Assembly: GCA_963711725.1 (NCBI GenBank)
Contig: CAVQFO010000021.1
Coordinates: 1 to 33,675 of the forward strand
Length of the DNA: 33,675 bases
From: CAVQFO01 sp963711725
GTDB lineage: Bacteria; Pseudomonadota; Gammaproteobacteria; Nitrococcales; Aquisalimonadaceae
Reading direction: 5' to 3'
Shown here: positions 7,718-14,871 of the stretch, in pieces
How positions within the stretch are numbered: position 1 is the stretch's first letter
Layout: the number at the start of each line of letters is the position of its first letter
Notes under the pieces: generated by a model
The model's input: only the letters and a program-made list of their open reading frames with translations
Databases searched by the model: none
Told to the model about the DNA's origin: nothing
Translations under genes and position numbers: made by a program

Positions 7718-8716
7718 ATGCAGGGTCAGTTCAAAGATTTTCTCAAGCCGCGCGTGGTCGACATCCAGGCGCAGAACGACCGCCAGGCGAAGGTGGTTCT
7801 GGAACCGCTGGAGCGCGGTTTCGGCCACACTCTGGGTAATGCGCTGCGCCGTATCCTCCTGTCCTCCATGCCGGGCTATGCCGTGGTGGAGGTCGAAATC
7901 GAGGGTGTGCTCCACGAATACACCGCGGTTGAAGGCGTCCAGGAGGACGTGGTCGACATCCTGCTGAACCTGAAGCAGCTGGCAGTGCGCCTGCATGCCA
8001 AGGAAGAAGCGACGTTGACCCTGTCCAAGAAGGGTGCGGGCGTGGTCACGGCCGGCGACATCCAGGTCGGCCACGACGTGGAAATCAAGAATCCGGATCT
8101 GGTGATCGCGCATCTCAGCGATGCCGGCAACCTGAACATGACCATGAAGGTGGTCAAGGGCCGGGGTTATGAGGCCGCCATTGCCCGCGAGAGCGAGGAA
8201 GAGCGTCCCATCGGCCGGCTTCAGCTTGACGCCAGCTTCAGCCCCGTGCGCCGCGTGGCCTATAACGTCGAGAGTGCGCGCGTTGAACAGCGCACGGACC
8301 TTGACAAGCTGGTCATGGACATCGAGACCAACGGCGTCCTGGAGCCGGAAGAGGCGATTCGATTCGCGGCCGGCCTGTTGCAGGATCAGCTTTCGGTGTT
8401 TGTTGCCCTCGAGGGCGGAGAGCAGCCGATGGAGCCGGAGAAGAAGGAGCCGGAGATTGATCCGATCCTGTTGCGGCCCATCGACGACCTGGAGCTGACG
8501 GTGCGCTCGGCCAACTGCCTCAAGGCCGAAAGCATCCATTATGTCGGCGACCTGGTGCAGCGCACCGAGGTGGAACTGCTGAAGACGCCGAACCTGGGCA
8601 AGAAGTCGCTTAACGAGATTAAGGAAGTGCTCGCGTCCCACGGCCTGTCGCTTGGAATGCGGCTGGAAGACTGGCCGCCGGCCGGTCTGGGCGAGAGAGA
8701 GCAGGCCTCGGGCTAA
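7718..8716 (+). CDS. rpoA: RNA polymerase alpha subunit
   Basis: The alpha subunit (332 residues; 329 in E. coli) dimerises to start RNA polymerase assembly, and its C-terminal domain binds UP elements and activators. The N-terminal domain contains LEPLERGFGHTLGNALRRIL near residue 32; the C-terminal domain has LLRPIDDLELTVRSANCLKA and GKKSLNEIKEVLASHGLSLG. The ATG at 7718 is preferred because GAGAGGA (7704-7710) is 7 bases away; an in-frame GTG at 7712 is too close. A linker rich in EPEKKEPEID separates the domains. Confidence 0.98.
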   Translation: MQGQFKDFLKPRVVDIQAQNDRQAKVVLEPLERGFGHTLGNALRRILLSSMPGYAVVEVEIEGVLHEYTAVEGVQEDVVDILLNLKQLAVRLHAKEEATLTLSKKGAGVVTAGDIQVGHDVEIKNPDLVIAHLSDAGNLNMTMKVVKGRGYEAAIARESEEERPIGRLQLDASFSPVRRVAYNVESARVEQRTDLDKLVMDIETNGVLEPEEAIRFAAGLLQDQLSVFVALEGGEQPMEPEKKEPEIDPILLRPIDDLELTVRSANCLKAESIHYVGDLVQRTEVELLKTPNLGKKSLNEIKEVLASHGLSLGMRLEDWPPAGLGEREQASG

Positions 8717-8757
8717 CCCCGGGGATTACCGGAATAACAGTCAAGGGTTAGAAGACC

Positions 8758-9198
8758 ATGCGTCACCGTAAAGCCGGACGGCAGCTGAACCGCAACAGCA
8801 GTCATCGCAAGATGATGTTCAGGAACATGGCCGCGTCCCTGTTCGAGCACGAGGCAATCAAGACCACGTTGCCCAAAGCCAAGGAGCTGCGCCGCGTCGC
8901 GGAGCCTCTTATCACCTTGGCCAAGGAAGACAGCGTGGCCCATCGGCGTCAAGCGTTCGACAGGCTGCGGGACAAGGTTGCCGTGGGCAAGTTGTTCGGC
9001 GAGTTGGGCCCCCGCTATAAGGCCCGCCCCGGTGGGTATCTGCGGATTCTCAAGTGCGGATTCCGCCCCGGCGACAACGCTCCCATGGCCTACGTGGAGT
9101 TGGTTGACCGGCCGAACGGCGAGGAGCCCGAGAAGGCAGCTCCCAAGGCCAAGAAGAAGGCCGAGCCGAAGGCGGAAGCCCAGGCCGAAGCGGAATAA
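8758..9198 (+). CDS. rplQ: 50S ribosomal protein L17 with acidic-basic tail
   Basis: L17 sits near the polypeptide exit. The core is canonical: MRHRKAGRQLNRNSSHRKMM, then FEHEAIKTTLPKAKELRRVA, and the GGYLRILKCGFRPGDNAPMA segment. At 146 residues it is about 20 longer than E. coli L17 (127). The extra residues are a low-complexity tail after about position 120, made mostly of K, E, A and P with repeated AEPKAEAQAEAE-like units. Such tails are seen in other bacteria, and no function can be assigned. It ends the alpha operon. Confidence 0.97.
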   Translation: MRHRKAGRQLNRNSSHRKMMFRNMAASLFEHEAIKTTLPKAKELRRVAEPLITLAKEDSVAHRRQAFDRLRDKVAVGKLFGELGPRYKARPGGYLRILKCGFRPGDNAPMAYVELVDRPNGEEPEKAAPKAKKKAEPKAEAQAEAE

Positions 9199-9243
9199 CG
9201 AGGTTCGCCTCGCGAGAAGCCGGGACATTGTCCCGGCTTTTTT
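9199..9243 (+). terminator. Intrinsic terminator of the alpha operon
   Basis: Directly after the rplQ stop is a small hairpin CGAGG-TTCG-CCTCG (9199-9212). Next comes a 10-bp perfect stem AAGCCGGGAC-ATT-GTCCCGGCTT (9217-9239) running into six T residues (9238-9243). This is a textbook rho-independent terminator closing the ribosomal operon. Confidence 0.9.
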
Positions 9244-9282
9244 CGTTCCGGGCTCGGAAACGGTATGGCAGGAGGTGGTGGC

Positions 9283-10026
9283 ATGTTTGCCTTGTTTACG
9301 GACTTCGGCGAGCGAGGACCCTACGTCGGCCAGATGAAAGCCGTGTTGGCGCACGGTGCGCCGTCGGCCCCAATTCTTGACATCCTGCACGACGCACCTC
9401 CTTGGGATCCGAGGCGCAGCGCTTGTCTGTTGAAGCACTTTACGGATTGCCTGCCCGACGGCACAGTCTGTCTCGCCGTCGTCGACCCGGGTGTAGGAAC
9501 GGAGCGGCCGGGCCACGCCGTCCACGCCAACGGGAAATGGTATGTCGGTCCAGGTAATGGACTGTTCGAGGATCTTTTGCGCGGGGACCCCGGTGCAAGG
9601 CTATGGGAACTCCCAAAGCCCGACCCGGGCGCCTCCGTATCCTTTCACGGCCGGGACTACTTTGCCCCGGCCGCCCTGGCAGTCCATGCCGGCCACGTTC
9701 CGGGGCGGGAACTGCCCCGCAGCCAATGGCGGCTGGCGCAGGACTGGTCCGAAGCGCTTTGGGAGTTCGTTTATTTCGACCATTTTGGGAACGCCATGAC
9801 GGGGGTTCCCGCCGGTGTGCTTGCCGGCGAAGCCGTCTTGGCTGTTGGCGGCTCGCAGGTGGGCCATGCCCGGACCTTCGCGGACCGGCCCATTGGCGAG
9901 CCCTTCTGGTACGTCAACTCCCAGGGGCTGGTTGAAGTTGCCGTCAACCAGGGCAGCGCGCAAGATAGCCTTGCGCTGCAGGTTGGCGACCCGGTGACTG
10001 TGAAAGCGGCCCAGAGTGAACGTTGA
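9283..10026 (+). CDS. SAM hydroxide adenosyltransferase family protein (DUF62)
   Basis: This 247-residue protein belongs to the DUF62/SAM hydroxide adenosyltransferase family, related to fluorinase and chlorinase. Characterised members split S-adenosylmethionine to adenosine and methionine using a water-derived hydroxide. Visible features are the N-terminal FALFTDFGERGPYVGQMKAV, the VVDPGVGTERPG segment (the family D-P-G-V-G-T motif), VGPGNGLFEDL, and HGRDYFAPAA near the middle. The ATG at 9283 is chosen because AGGAGG (9270-9275) lies 7 bases upstream; an ATG at 9265 precedes that site. It follows the alpha-operon terminator and is 15 bases from the next gene. The physiological role is uncertain. 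Confidence 0.85.
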   Translation: MFALFTDFGERGPYVGQMKAVLAHGAPSAPILDILHDAPPWDPRRSACLLKHFTDCLPDGTVCLAVVDPGVGTERPGHAVHANGKWYVGPGNGLFEDLLRGDPGARLWELPKPDPGASVSFHGRDYFAPAALAVHAGHVPGRELPRSQWRLAQDWSEALWEFVYFDHFGNAMTGVPAGVLAGEAVLAVGGSQVGHARTFADRPIGEPFWYVNSQGLVEVAVNQGSAQDSLALQVGDPVTVKAAQSER

Positions 10027-10041
10027 GGAGCGAGCCGAACC

Positions 10042-10302
10042 ATGAAAATAAACGTCGATGTTGATGCCACTCCCGAAGAACTGCGGACCTTTTTCGGGTT
10101 GCCGGATTTGAAACCGCTGCAGGAGGAAGTGCTTCAGGCCGTGCGTCAGAAGATGATTCAGGGCGTGGAGGGATACGAGCCGCTGAACCTCCTGAAGCCT
10201 TTCATGGCACCGCAGATGCAGAACTTTGACGCGCTCCAGAAGTTCTTCTGGGACAGCTTAGCCCGACAGGGATTCGGCACGGACAAGAAGTCCGACGATT
10301 AG
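10042..10302 (+). CDS. DUF6489-type small protein
   Basis: This is an 86-residue soluble protein of unknown function. It begins MKINVDVDATPEELRTFFGL, contains PDLKPLQEEVLQ, and has a C-terminal MQNFDALQKFFWDSLARQGF helix. I recognise this layout (V-D-x-T-P-E-E, then G-L-P-D, then a terminal L-Q-K-x-F-W helix) as that of the DUF6489 family, which is found in proteobacteria. It follows the SAM-hydrolase gene by 15 bases, so they are probably co-transcribed. There is no signal peptide or membrane segment. Confidence 0.7.
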   Translation: MKINVDVDATPEELRTFFGLPDLKPLQEEVLQAVRQKMIQGVEGYEPLNLLKPFMAPQMQNFDALQKFFWDSLARQGFGTDKKSDD

Positions 10303-10586
10303 ACGTCGAATCCAAACCGGGGCATCGCAAACGCAATGTTTTGCGGGGGGATGTCGGCGCGTTGATGGACATGAAGTTCCCCGGGTTTCGCCTTGTCGAC
10401 GGGTGTTTCTGTCGGGCGATGCCGCCTGCCACCAGGTCTGATACAATAACCGCCGCTTTTCGTCGCTGCATCGCAGCACGTCGTGCCGGCCCGCATGGTG
10501 GAGGCGCGGCGGATCTGAGTTGCGCGAGCGGGCAGAAACCCGCCGCGGCCACGGAACTACCGGTAGTCAAACCTAGGAGATGATCC
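10303..10586 (+). promoter_or_regulatory. mdh upstream region with extended -10 candidate
   Basis: This 284-base gap has no convincing gene. TG-A-TACAAT (10439-10447) fits an extended -10 promoter element, about 140 bases before mdh. No strong -35 is present at 16-18 bases. Immediately before mdh there is AGGAGATGATCC, giving AGGAG as the ribosome site (10575-10579). Confidence 0.35.
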
Positions 10587-11567
10587 ATGAAAGCACCTGT
10601 TCGGGTTGCGGTGACCGGCGCCGCAGGGCAGATCGGCTATAGCCTGCTATTCCGCATCGCCGCCGGCGACATGTTGGGCAAGGACCAGCCCGTCATCCTC
10701 CAGCTCCTCGAGATCACGCCAGCGTTGGAAGCCGTGCGTGGCGTGGTGATGGAGCTTGAGGATTGCGCATTCCCCCTGCTGGCCAGCGTCAGTGCCACGG
10801 ACAAGGCCGAAGAGGCCTTCCGTGATGCCGATTACGCGCTGCTCGTGGGCGCGCGCCCGCGTGGCCCCGGCATGGAGCGCAAGGACCTGCTTGAGGCCAA
10901 TGCGGCGATCTTCTCGGAGCAGGGCAAGGCGTTGAATTCGGCAGCGAGCCGCGACGTGAAAGTGCTGGTCGTGGGCAACCCCGCCAACACCAATGCGTTG
11001 ATCGCGCAGCGCAATGCACCGGATCTGAACCCCGGGCAGTTCACCGCCATGACGCGGCTGGACCATAACCGGGCGCTGGCGCAGCTCGCCATCAAGACCG
11101 GGACCCACGTCACCGACATTACGAAGATGACCATCTGGGGCAATCACTCGTCCACGCAGTATCCCGACATCAGCCACACCTTGGTGAAGGGCGATGCGGC
11201 CAAGTCCCTGGTCGATCAAGACTGGATCAAGGACGACTTCATTCCCACCGTTCAGCAGCGTGGCGCGGCCATCATCAAGGCCCGCGGCCAGTCCTCGGCC
11301 GCGTCCGCGGCCAGCTCCGCCATCGACCACATGCGCACCTGGGCGCTGGGCAGCCCGGCGGACGACTGGGTCAGCATGGGTATTCCCTCTGATGGCAGCT
11401 ACGGGATCGCCGAAGGCTTGATCTATTCCTTCCCCGTCACCTGTGCCGGTGGGAAATACGAGATTGTCCAAGGGCTGGAGGTTGACGAATTCAGCCGTGA
11501 GCGCATGAAGGCCACGGAGCAGGAACTGGCCGAAGAGCGGGATGCCGTGAAGCATTTGCTACCCTAG
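10587..11567 (+). CDS. mdh: Malate dehydrogenase (NAD, cytosolic-type)
   Basis: This 326-residue enzyme interconverts malate and oxaloacetate in the TCA cycle. It belongs to the cytosolic/chloroplast-like MDH group rather than the shorter E. coli type. Visible features are the NAD-binding loop TGAAGQIGYSLLFRIA (residues 9-24), the substrate loop GARPRGPGMERKDLLE with paired arginines, VGNPANTNALIA, and the catalytic region MTRLDHNRALAQLA with WGNHSSTQYPDI supplying the active-site histidine. It stands alone between a candidate promoter and a terminator. Confidence 0.96.
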   Translation: MKAPVRVAVTGAAGQIGYSLLFRIAAGDMLGKDQPVILQLLEITPALEAVRGVVMELEDCAFPLLASVSATDKAEEAFRDADYALLVGARPRGPGMERKDLLEANAAIFSEQGKALNSAASRDVKVLVVGNPANTNALIAQRNAPDLNPGQFTAMTRLDHNRALAQLAIKTGTHVTDITKMTIWGNHSSTQYPDISHTLVKGDAAKSLVDQDWIKDDFIPTVQQRGAAIIKARGQSSAASAASSAIDHMRTWALGSPADDWVSMGIPSDGSYGIAEGLIYSFPVTCAGGKYEIVQGLEVDEFSRERMKATEQELAEERDAVKHLLP

Positions 11568-11594
11568 GCTCAATCGGCTCGTCGCAGCCGACCC

Positions 11595-11643
11595 GACGCC
11601 CCGGGGCCGCGTGCTTTCGACACGCATCCCCGGGGCGTCTTTG
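11595..11643 (+). terminator. Long-stem terminator after mdh
   Basis: A 12-bp perfect stem, GACGCCCCGGGG (11595-11606) with CCCCGGGGCGTC (11628-11639), encloses a second stem GCGTG/CACGC and is followed by a short T-rich stretch (TTTGTTT). It separates mdh from the convergent minus-strand ligase gene and may serve both. Confidence 0.8.
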
Positions 11644-11663
11644 TTTATGGGGAGACCGTCTCC

Positions 11664-13088
11664 CTAGCGGGACGACGAGGCAAGAGACCGCCCCGTGCCG
11701 TCTCCCGCGTCGGTCGCTTCGGTGCTCGCATCGGGCTCGGATTGTCGGGCGGGTGCCAAGGTGCCAACCCCGACGGCCCAACTCAGCGCCGGCCGCCAGT
11801 ATCCAATAGGCCCGCCAATCGTGATTCAGCTGGCGGAAGTCAGTCAGGCTGTAGACCAGTATCATGCCCAGGTTTGCGGCAACCAATGCGTAGATTTCCC
11901 GGGGCAGGCGACCGTCGCGGTATGCCCGCGCGGCCTGCCGGTAGAGCACGAAGCCCACTGCGCCGAACAGCCCAAACCCCACCAGGCCGAAGGTGAACAA
12001 CGTCATCACGTAGGCGCTGTGCAGGTGATCCCAGGGTTCGCCGCCGGGGTGGCGCAAGGATGGATCCGAGGTCTGGCGGATCTCGTAGGTCACGCTGCCG
12101 GGGCCAAGCCCCAACAAAGGGTGTTGAGCCCACCGGCGGAGCCCGAACCGCCACATGTGCAAACGCCAAGTCACATTGTTCAGGGGGGCTTGATCGAGGC
12201 CGTCCCGAAGGACGGTGCCGATTTCGGTGGACGCCCTTTCGACCCGGGCTTGCAAACCGCTATGTTTAACCGCCACGGCGCCGGCTAGTGCCGCTACGGC
12301 AACAACGGCGATCAATACTGCGGCGGACAACTTGCCGCGCCGGCGGGCGATGCTCACGAGTCCCGGACCGAGGAGATAGGCCGCAACGATGGGGTACACA
12401 ACGGCCACCGTGAGCAACGGGCCCCGGGAGTCGCTTGCGAAGAACCCCCACGACAAAAGCAAAATGGCCGCCGCACCGGCGCCGATGCTGATGACCCGAA
12501 TCCACGTCGCTCGCGTTCGTGCCCATCCATAAATGCGCGGAAGCAGCGTCAATAACACCAGAACGACCAGCCCGGAATAGAACGCAAACGCGATCGCCTT
12601 GCCCATGTAGCCGCCGAAACGACCCACGACGCCGCTATCGATGAGAGCGCTCCCCAAGGCGAAAAGGGTGCCGCCCACCAGCCCCGCTGCGGAGAGCGCG
12701 GCCGCCCAGATCAGGCTCGATCGTCCGCGGCTCGCCGCCCAGGCGACCGGGGGCAGCCAGATGAATAGGGTCGCCCAGCGATAGCCTTGTTCCCACTGGG
12801 TGTGTGCTGTTTCCGGAAGCTGGATAACGGCAAGACCGGTGCGCAGTGCGATGTAGGCTACGGTCGCGAGGCATATCCAGGCGAGCGGCTGGCGGCGCGC
12901 CCAACGCCACGCGTCCGGGCTGAGAATGAACGCCAGCACCACTATGGCGAGCCCGAGGTTGCGGGGTGCCGGCGCCAGCCAGGTGAATGTCGCGCAAATG
13001 GCCAATCCGGCGATGGCGAATTTTCTGCGCGGCTGTTTCCCTCGCGAAGGGGCGGGAAATAGCGTTCCAGTAGGGCAAGTCGGCCCAT
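11664..13088 (-). CDS. O-antigen ligase/Wzy-type membrane protein (two frame breaks)
   Basis: This is a polytopic membrane protein of about 470 residues with many hydrophobic segments. A large periplasmic loop contains WRLHMWRFGLRRWAQHPLLG, LGPGSV and DHLHSAYVMTLFTFGLVG, which is the layout of the O-antigen ligase/Wzy_C family. Such enzymes move a lipid-linked glycan onto lipid A-core or polymerise repeat units. The central frame is open from 13005 to 11491 but its ends look wrong. At the N-terminus, an ATG at 13088 with GGAG 8 bases upstream gives MGRLALLERYF, which rejoins the main frame near 13050 as PAPSRGKQPRRKFAIAGLA. At the C-terminus, a shift near 11790 gives YWILAAALSWAVGVGTLAPA and a stop at 11664, before mdh. 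The long frame instead runs antisense into mdh. Ligase versus polymerase cannot be settled. Confidence 0.7.
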
Positions 13089-13384
13089 GTTGATTGCTCC
13101 GGGGGTGTATTGAGTCGTCGCGCGCGTCTCTTTAGCCGGGGTCGTGGCCCCATGTTCAATCCAAGACGACGCGGGCGTCATGGCCGTGTCTTCGCGGTCT
13201 GGAATGGCCGAAACAATAATACCTTGCCGAAGGCAAGACAATCATGCCCACCGAACGGCTGCCGCGGCTCGCTTATGCGAGAGCGCAATAAGACCATGCG
13301 TTTTCATTCTTTTGGCGTCTTTGTGGCTCCGCGTAGACTGGCTCCACTTAACCGCCTTCTCGATTACCTGGGAAAGGGATGAAC
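13089..13384 (+). promoter_or_regulatory. Divergent gap with candidate cysH promoter
   Basis: This 296-base gap lies between the divergent ligase gene and cysH. I see no gene in it. It contains a perfect short hairpin CTTGCC-GAA-GGCAAG (13223-13237) and a sigma70-like pair TTGGCG (13312-13317) and TAGACT (13334-13339) with 16-base spacing, about 45 bases before the cysH start. A CysB or other operator could not be recognised. Confidence 0.35.
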
Positions 13385-14110
13385 ATGAAAGCCGAGAAGA
13401 TTTCGCCCGTTCAGGATCTTGTCTCCGAGGTTCGCGATGTGGCCGCACGATTGGACGGGGCCACGGCCGAAGAGCGCGTGGCGTGGTCCTTGGAGCGGTT
13501 CCCCGGGCAGGTGGTCTTGTCTTCCAGTTTCGGTGCCCAGGCCGCCGTGAGCCTCCATATGGTGTCGGCGCAGAGGCCGGATATTCCCGTGGTGCTGATC
13601 GACACCGGCCACCTGTTCCCCGAGACCTATCGCTTCATCGACGAGATGGTCGATCGCCTGGATTTGAATCTCAAGGTCTACCGTTCCCCTATCAGCCCCG
13701 CGTGGCAGGAAGCGCGCTACGGTAAACTGTGGGAGCAGGGCATCGACGGCATCGAGCGGTACAATCGGATGAACAAGGTTGAACCCATGCAGCGCGCACT
13801 CCGGGAGCTGGGCGCGCGGGCATGGATCGCGGGGTTGCGCCGGCAGCAGTCCAGCAGCAGGGTGCAGCGCGCCGCGGTGGAATTGCAGAATGGCCTGGTT
13901 AAAGTCCACCCTCTGGTGGATTGGACGGACCGCGATGTTTACAGGTATCTTAGACGGTTCGATCTACCCTACCACCCGTTGTGGCACGACGGCTATGTCT
14001 CCATCGGCGACGTGCACACCACCCGTCCGCTGGGAGAGGGGATGTCCGCGGAAGATACCCGTTTCTTCGGCTTGAAGCGCGAGTGCGGCCTCCACGAATC
14101 ATCCAACTAG
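13385..14110 (+). CDS. cysH: Phosphoadenylyl-sulfate (PAPS) reductase
   Basis: This 241-residue enzyme reduces PAPS to sulfite with thioredoxin in assimilatory sulfate reduction. The PP-loop is VLSSSFGAQAAV near residues 44-55. The catalytic C-terminal ECGLH is at residues 233-237. The paired cysteines that hold the Fe-S cluster in APS reductases are absent (the matching segment reads GLRRQQSSSR), so it is the E. coli-like PAPS type. This fits the neighbouring APS kinase. The ATG at 13385 is preferred over 13379 because GGAAAGGG (13371-13378) would touch the earlier codon. Confidence 0.93.
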   Translation: MKAEKISPVQDLVSEVRDVAARLDGATAEERVAWSLERFPGQVVLSSSFGAQAAVSLHMVSAQRPDIPVVLIDTGHLFPETYRFIDEMVDRLDLNLKVYRSPISPAWQEARYGKLWEQGIDGIERYNRMNKVEPMQRALRELGARAWIAGLRRQQSSSRVQRAAVELQNGLVKVHPLVDWTDRDVYRYLRRFDLPYHPLWHDGYVSIGDVHTTRPLGEGMSAEDTRFFGLKRECGLHESSN

Positions 14111-14162
14111 GTGCGATCAGTCTCAGGGGCTCGTCTCTCTTCGTATTCAGGAGTTTCACTGC

Positions 14163-14786
14163 ATGGTTGCAACGAATGTCCACTGGCACGGCGCGCAAGT
14201 CACCCGCGACGATCGGTCCCGTTTGAACGGCCACCCGGGCCTGGTGTTGTGGTTCACCGGGTTGTCCGGCTCAGGAAAATCGACGCTGGCCAACGCCTTG
14301 GATGCGCGGCTGTTTGGCCTGGGCCTGCACACCTATGTGCTCGACGGCGACAACGTGCGACACGGGCTATGCAAGGATCTGGGCTTCTCCGATCAGGATC
14401 GCGAGGAAAACATCCGCCGGATCGGCGAGGTGGCCAAGCTGTTTTACGATGCCGGTGTCGTCACCATGACGGCGTTCATCTCGCCCTTCCGCGCCGACCG
14501 CGAGCGCGTGCGCGAGCTGCTGCCGGCAGGCGATTTCATCGAGGTCTATTGCCGGTGCGATCTGGAAATTTGCGAGGAACGTGATCCGAAGGGCCTCTAC
14601 AAGAAGGCGCGAGCGGGAGAGATTCGCGAATTCACAGGGATTTCGTCGCCCTACGAGGAGCCCGAAAACCCCGAGATTGTGGTGGATACCGGCCGGAAAT
14701 CGCTGGATGACTGCGTTCAGCAGATCGTGGAGTACTTGGCCGACCGGAAAGAGATTGCGGTTCTCAAGGCGGTAGAGAGCGCGTAA
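14163..14786 (+). CDS. cysC: Adenylyl-sulfate kinase
   Basis: This 207-residue APS kinase phosphorylates adenylyl sulfate to PAPS, the substrate of the CysH encoded 52 bases upstream. The P-loop GLSGSGKS is at residues 33-40. Other family motifs are LDGDNVRHGLCKDLGFS, DREENIRRIGEVAKLF, SPFRADRERVR and FTGISSPYEEP. The length is typical of a stand-alone kinase; it is not fused to a sulfurylase. cysD/cysN are not in this window. Confidence 0.95.
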   Translation: MVATNVHWHGAQVTRDDRSRLNGHPGLVLWFTGLSGSGKSTLANALDARLFGLGLHTYVLDGDNVRHGLCKDLGFSDQDREENIRRIGEVAKLFYDAGVVTMTAFISPFRADRERVRELLPAGDFIEVYCRCDLEICEERDPKGLYKKARAGEIREFTGISSPYEEPENPEIVVDTGRKSLDDCVQQIVEYLADRKEIAVLKAVESA

Positions 14787-14800
14787 AGGAATAATACGCC

Positions 14801-14865
14801 TTCGCGGCGATGAACGCCGCTCCTACAGTGGATTTCCCCGTAGGAGCGGCGTTCATCGCCGCGAA
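14801..14865. repeat. Inverted pair of the 26-base REP-like repeat, cysC/uvrA junction
   Basis: Two 26-base copies in opposite orientation (14801-14826 and 14840-14865) are perfect reverse complements around a 13-base loop. Each starts GTAGGAGCGGCG and ends CGCCGCGAA in its own sense. The resulting long hairpin lies between the 3' ends of convergent cysC and uvrA, so it could act as a bidirectional terminator or mRNA-stabilising element. Confidence 0.9.
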
Positions 14866-14871
14866 CCCGCC

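Noticed and set aside
10647..11555. Minus-strand open frame of 302 codons opposite mdh
   Set aside because: It lies fully inside mdh on the other strand, is rich in G, A, R and H as expected of a shadow frame, and has no recognisable motif.
11491..11663. Long C-terminal extension of the ligase-like gene overlapping the mdh 3' end
   Set aside because: The extension is arginine/proline-rich, runs through the mdh terminator and antisense to mdh, and a one-base shift gives a natural end at 11664.
13144..13725. Plus-strand frame covering the cysH upstream gap and 5' end
   Set aside because: It overlaps the conserved cysH sequence in another frame and its product shows no family resemblance.
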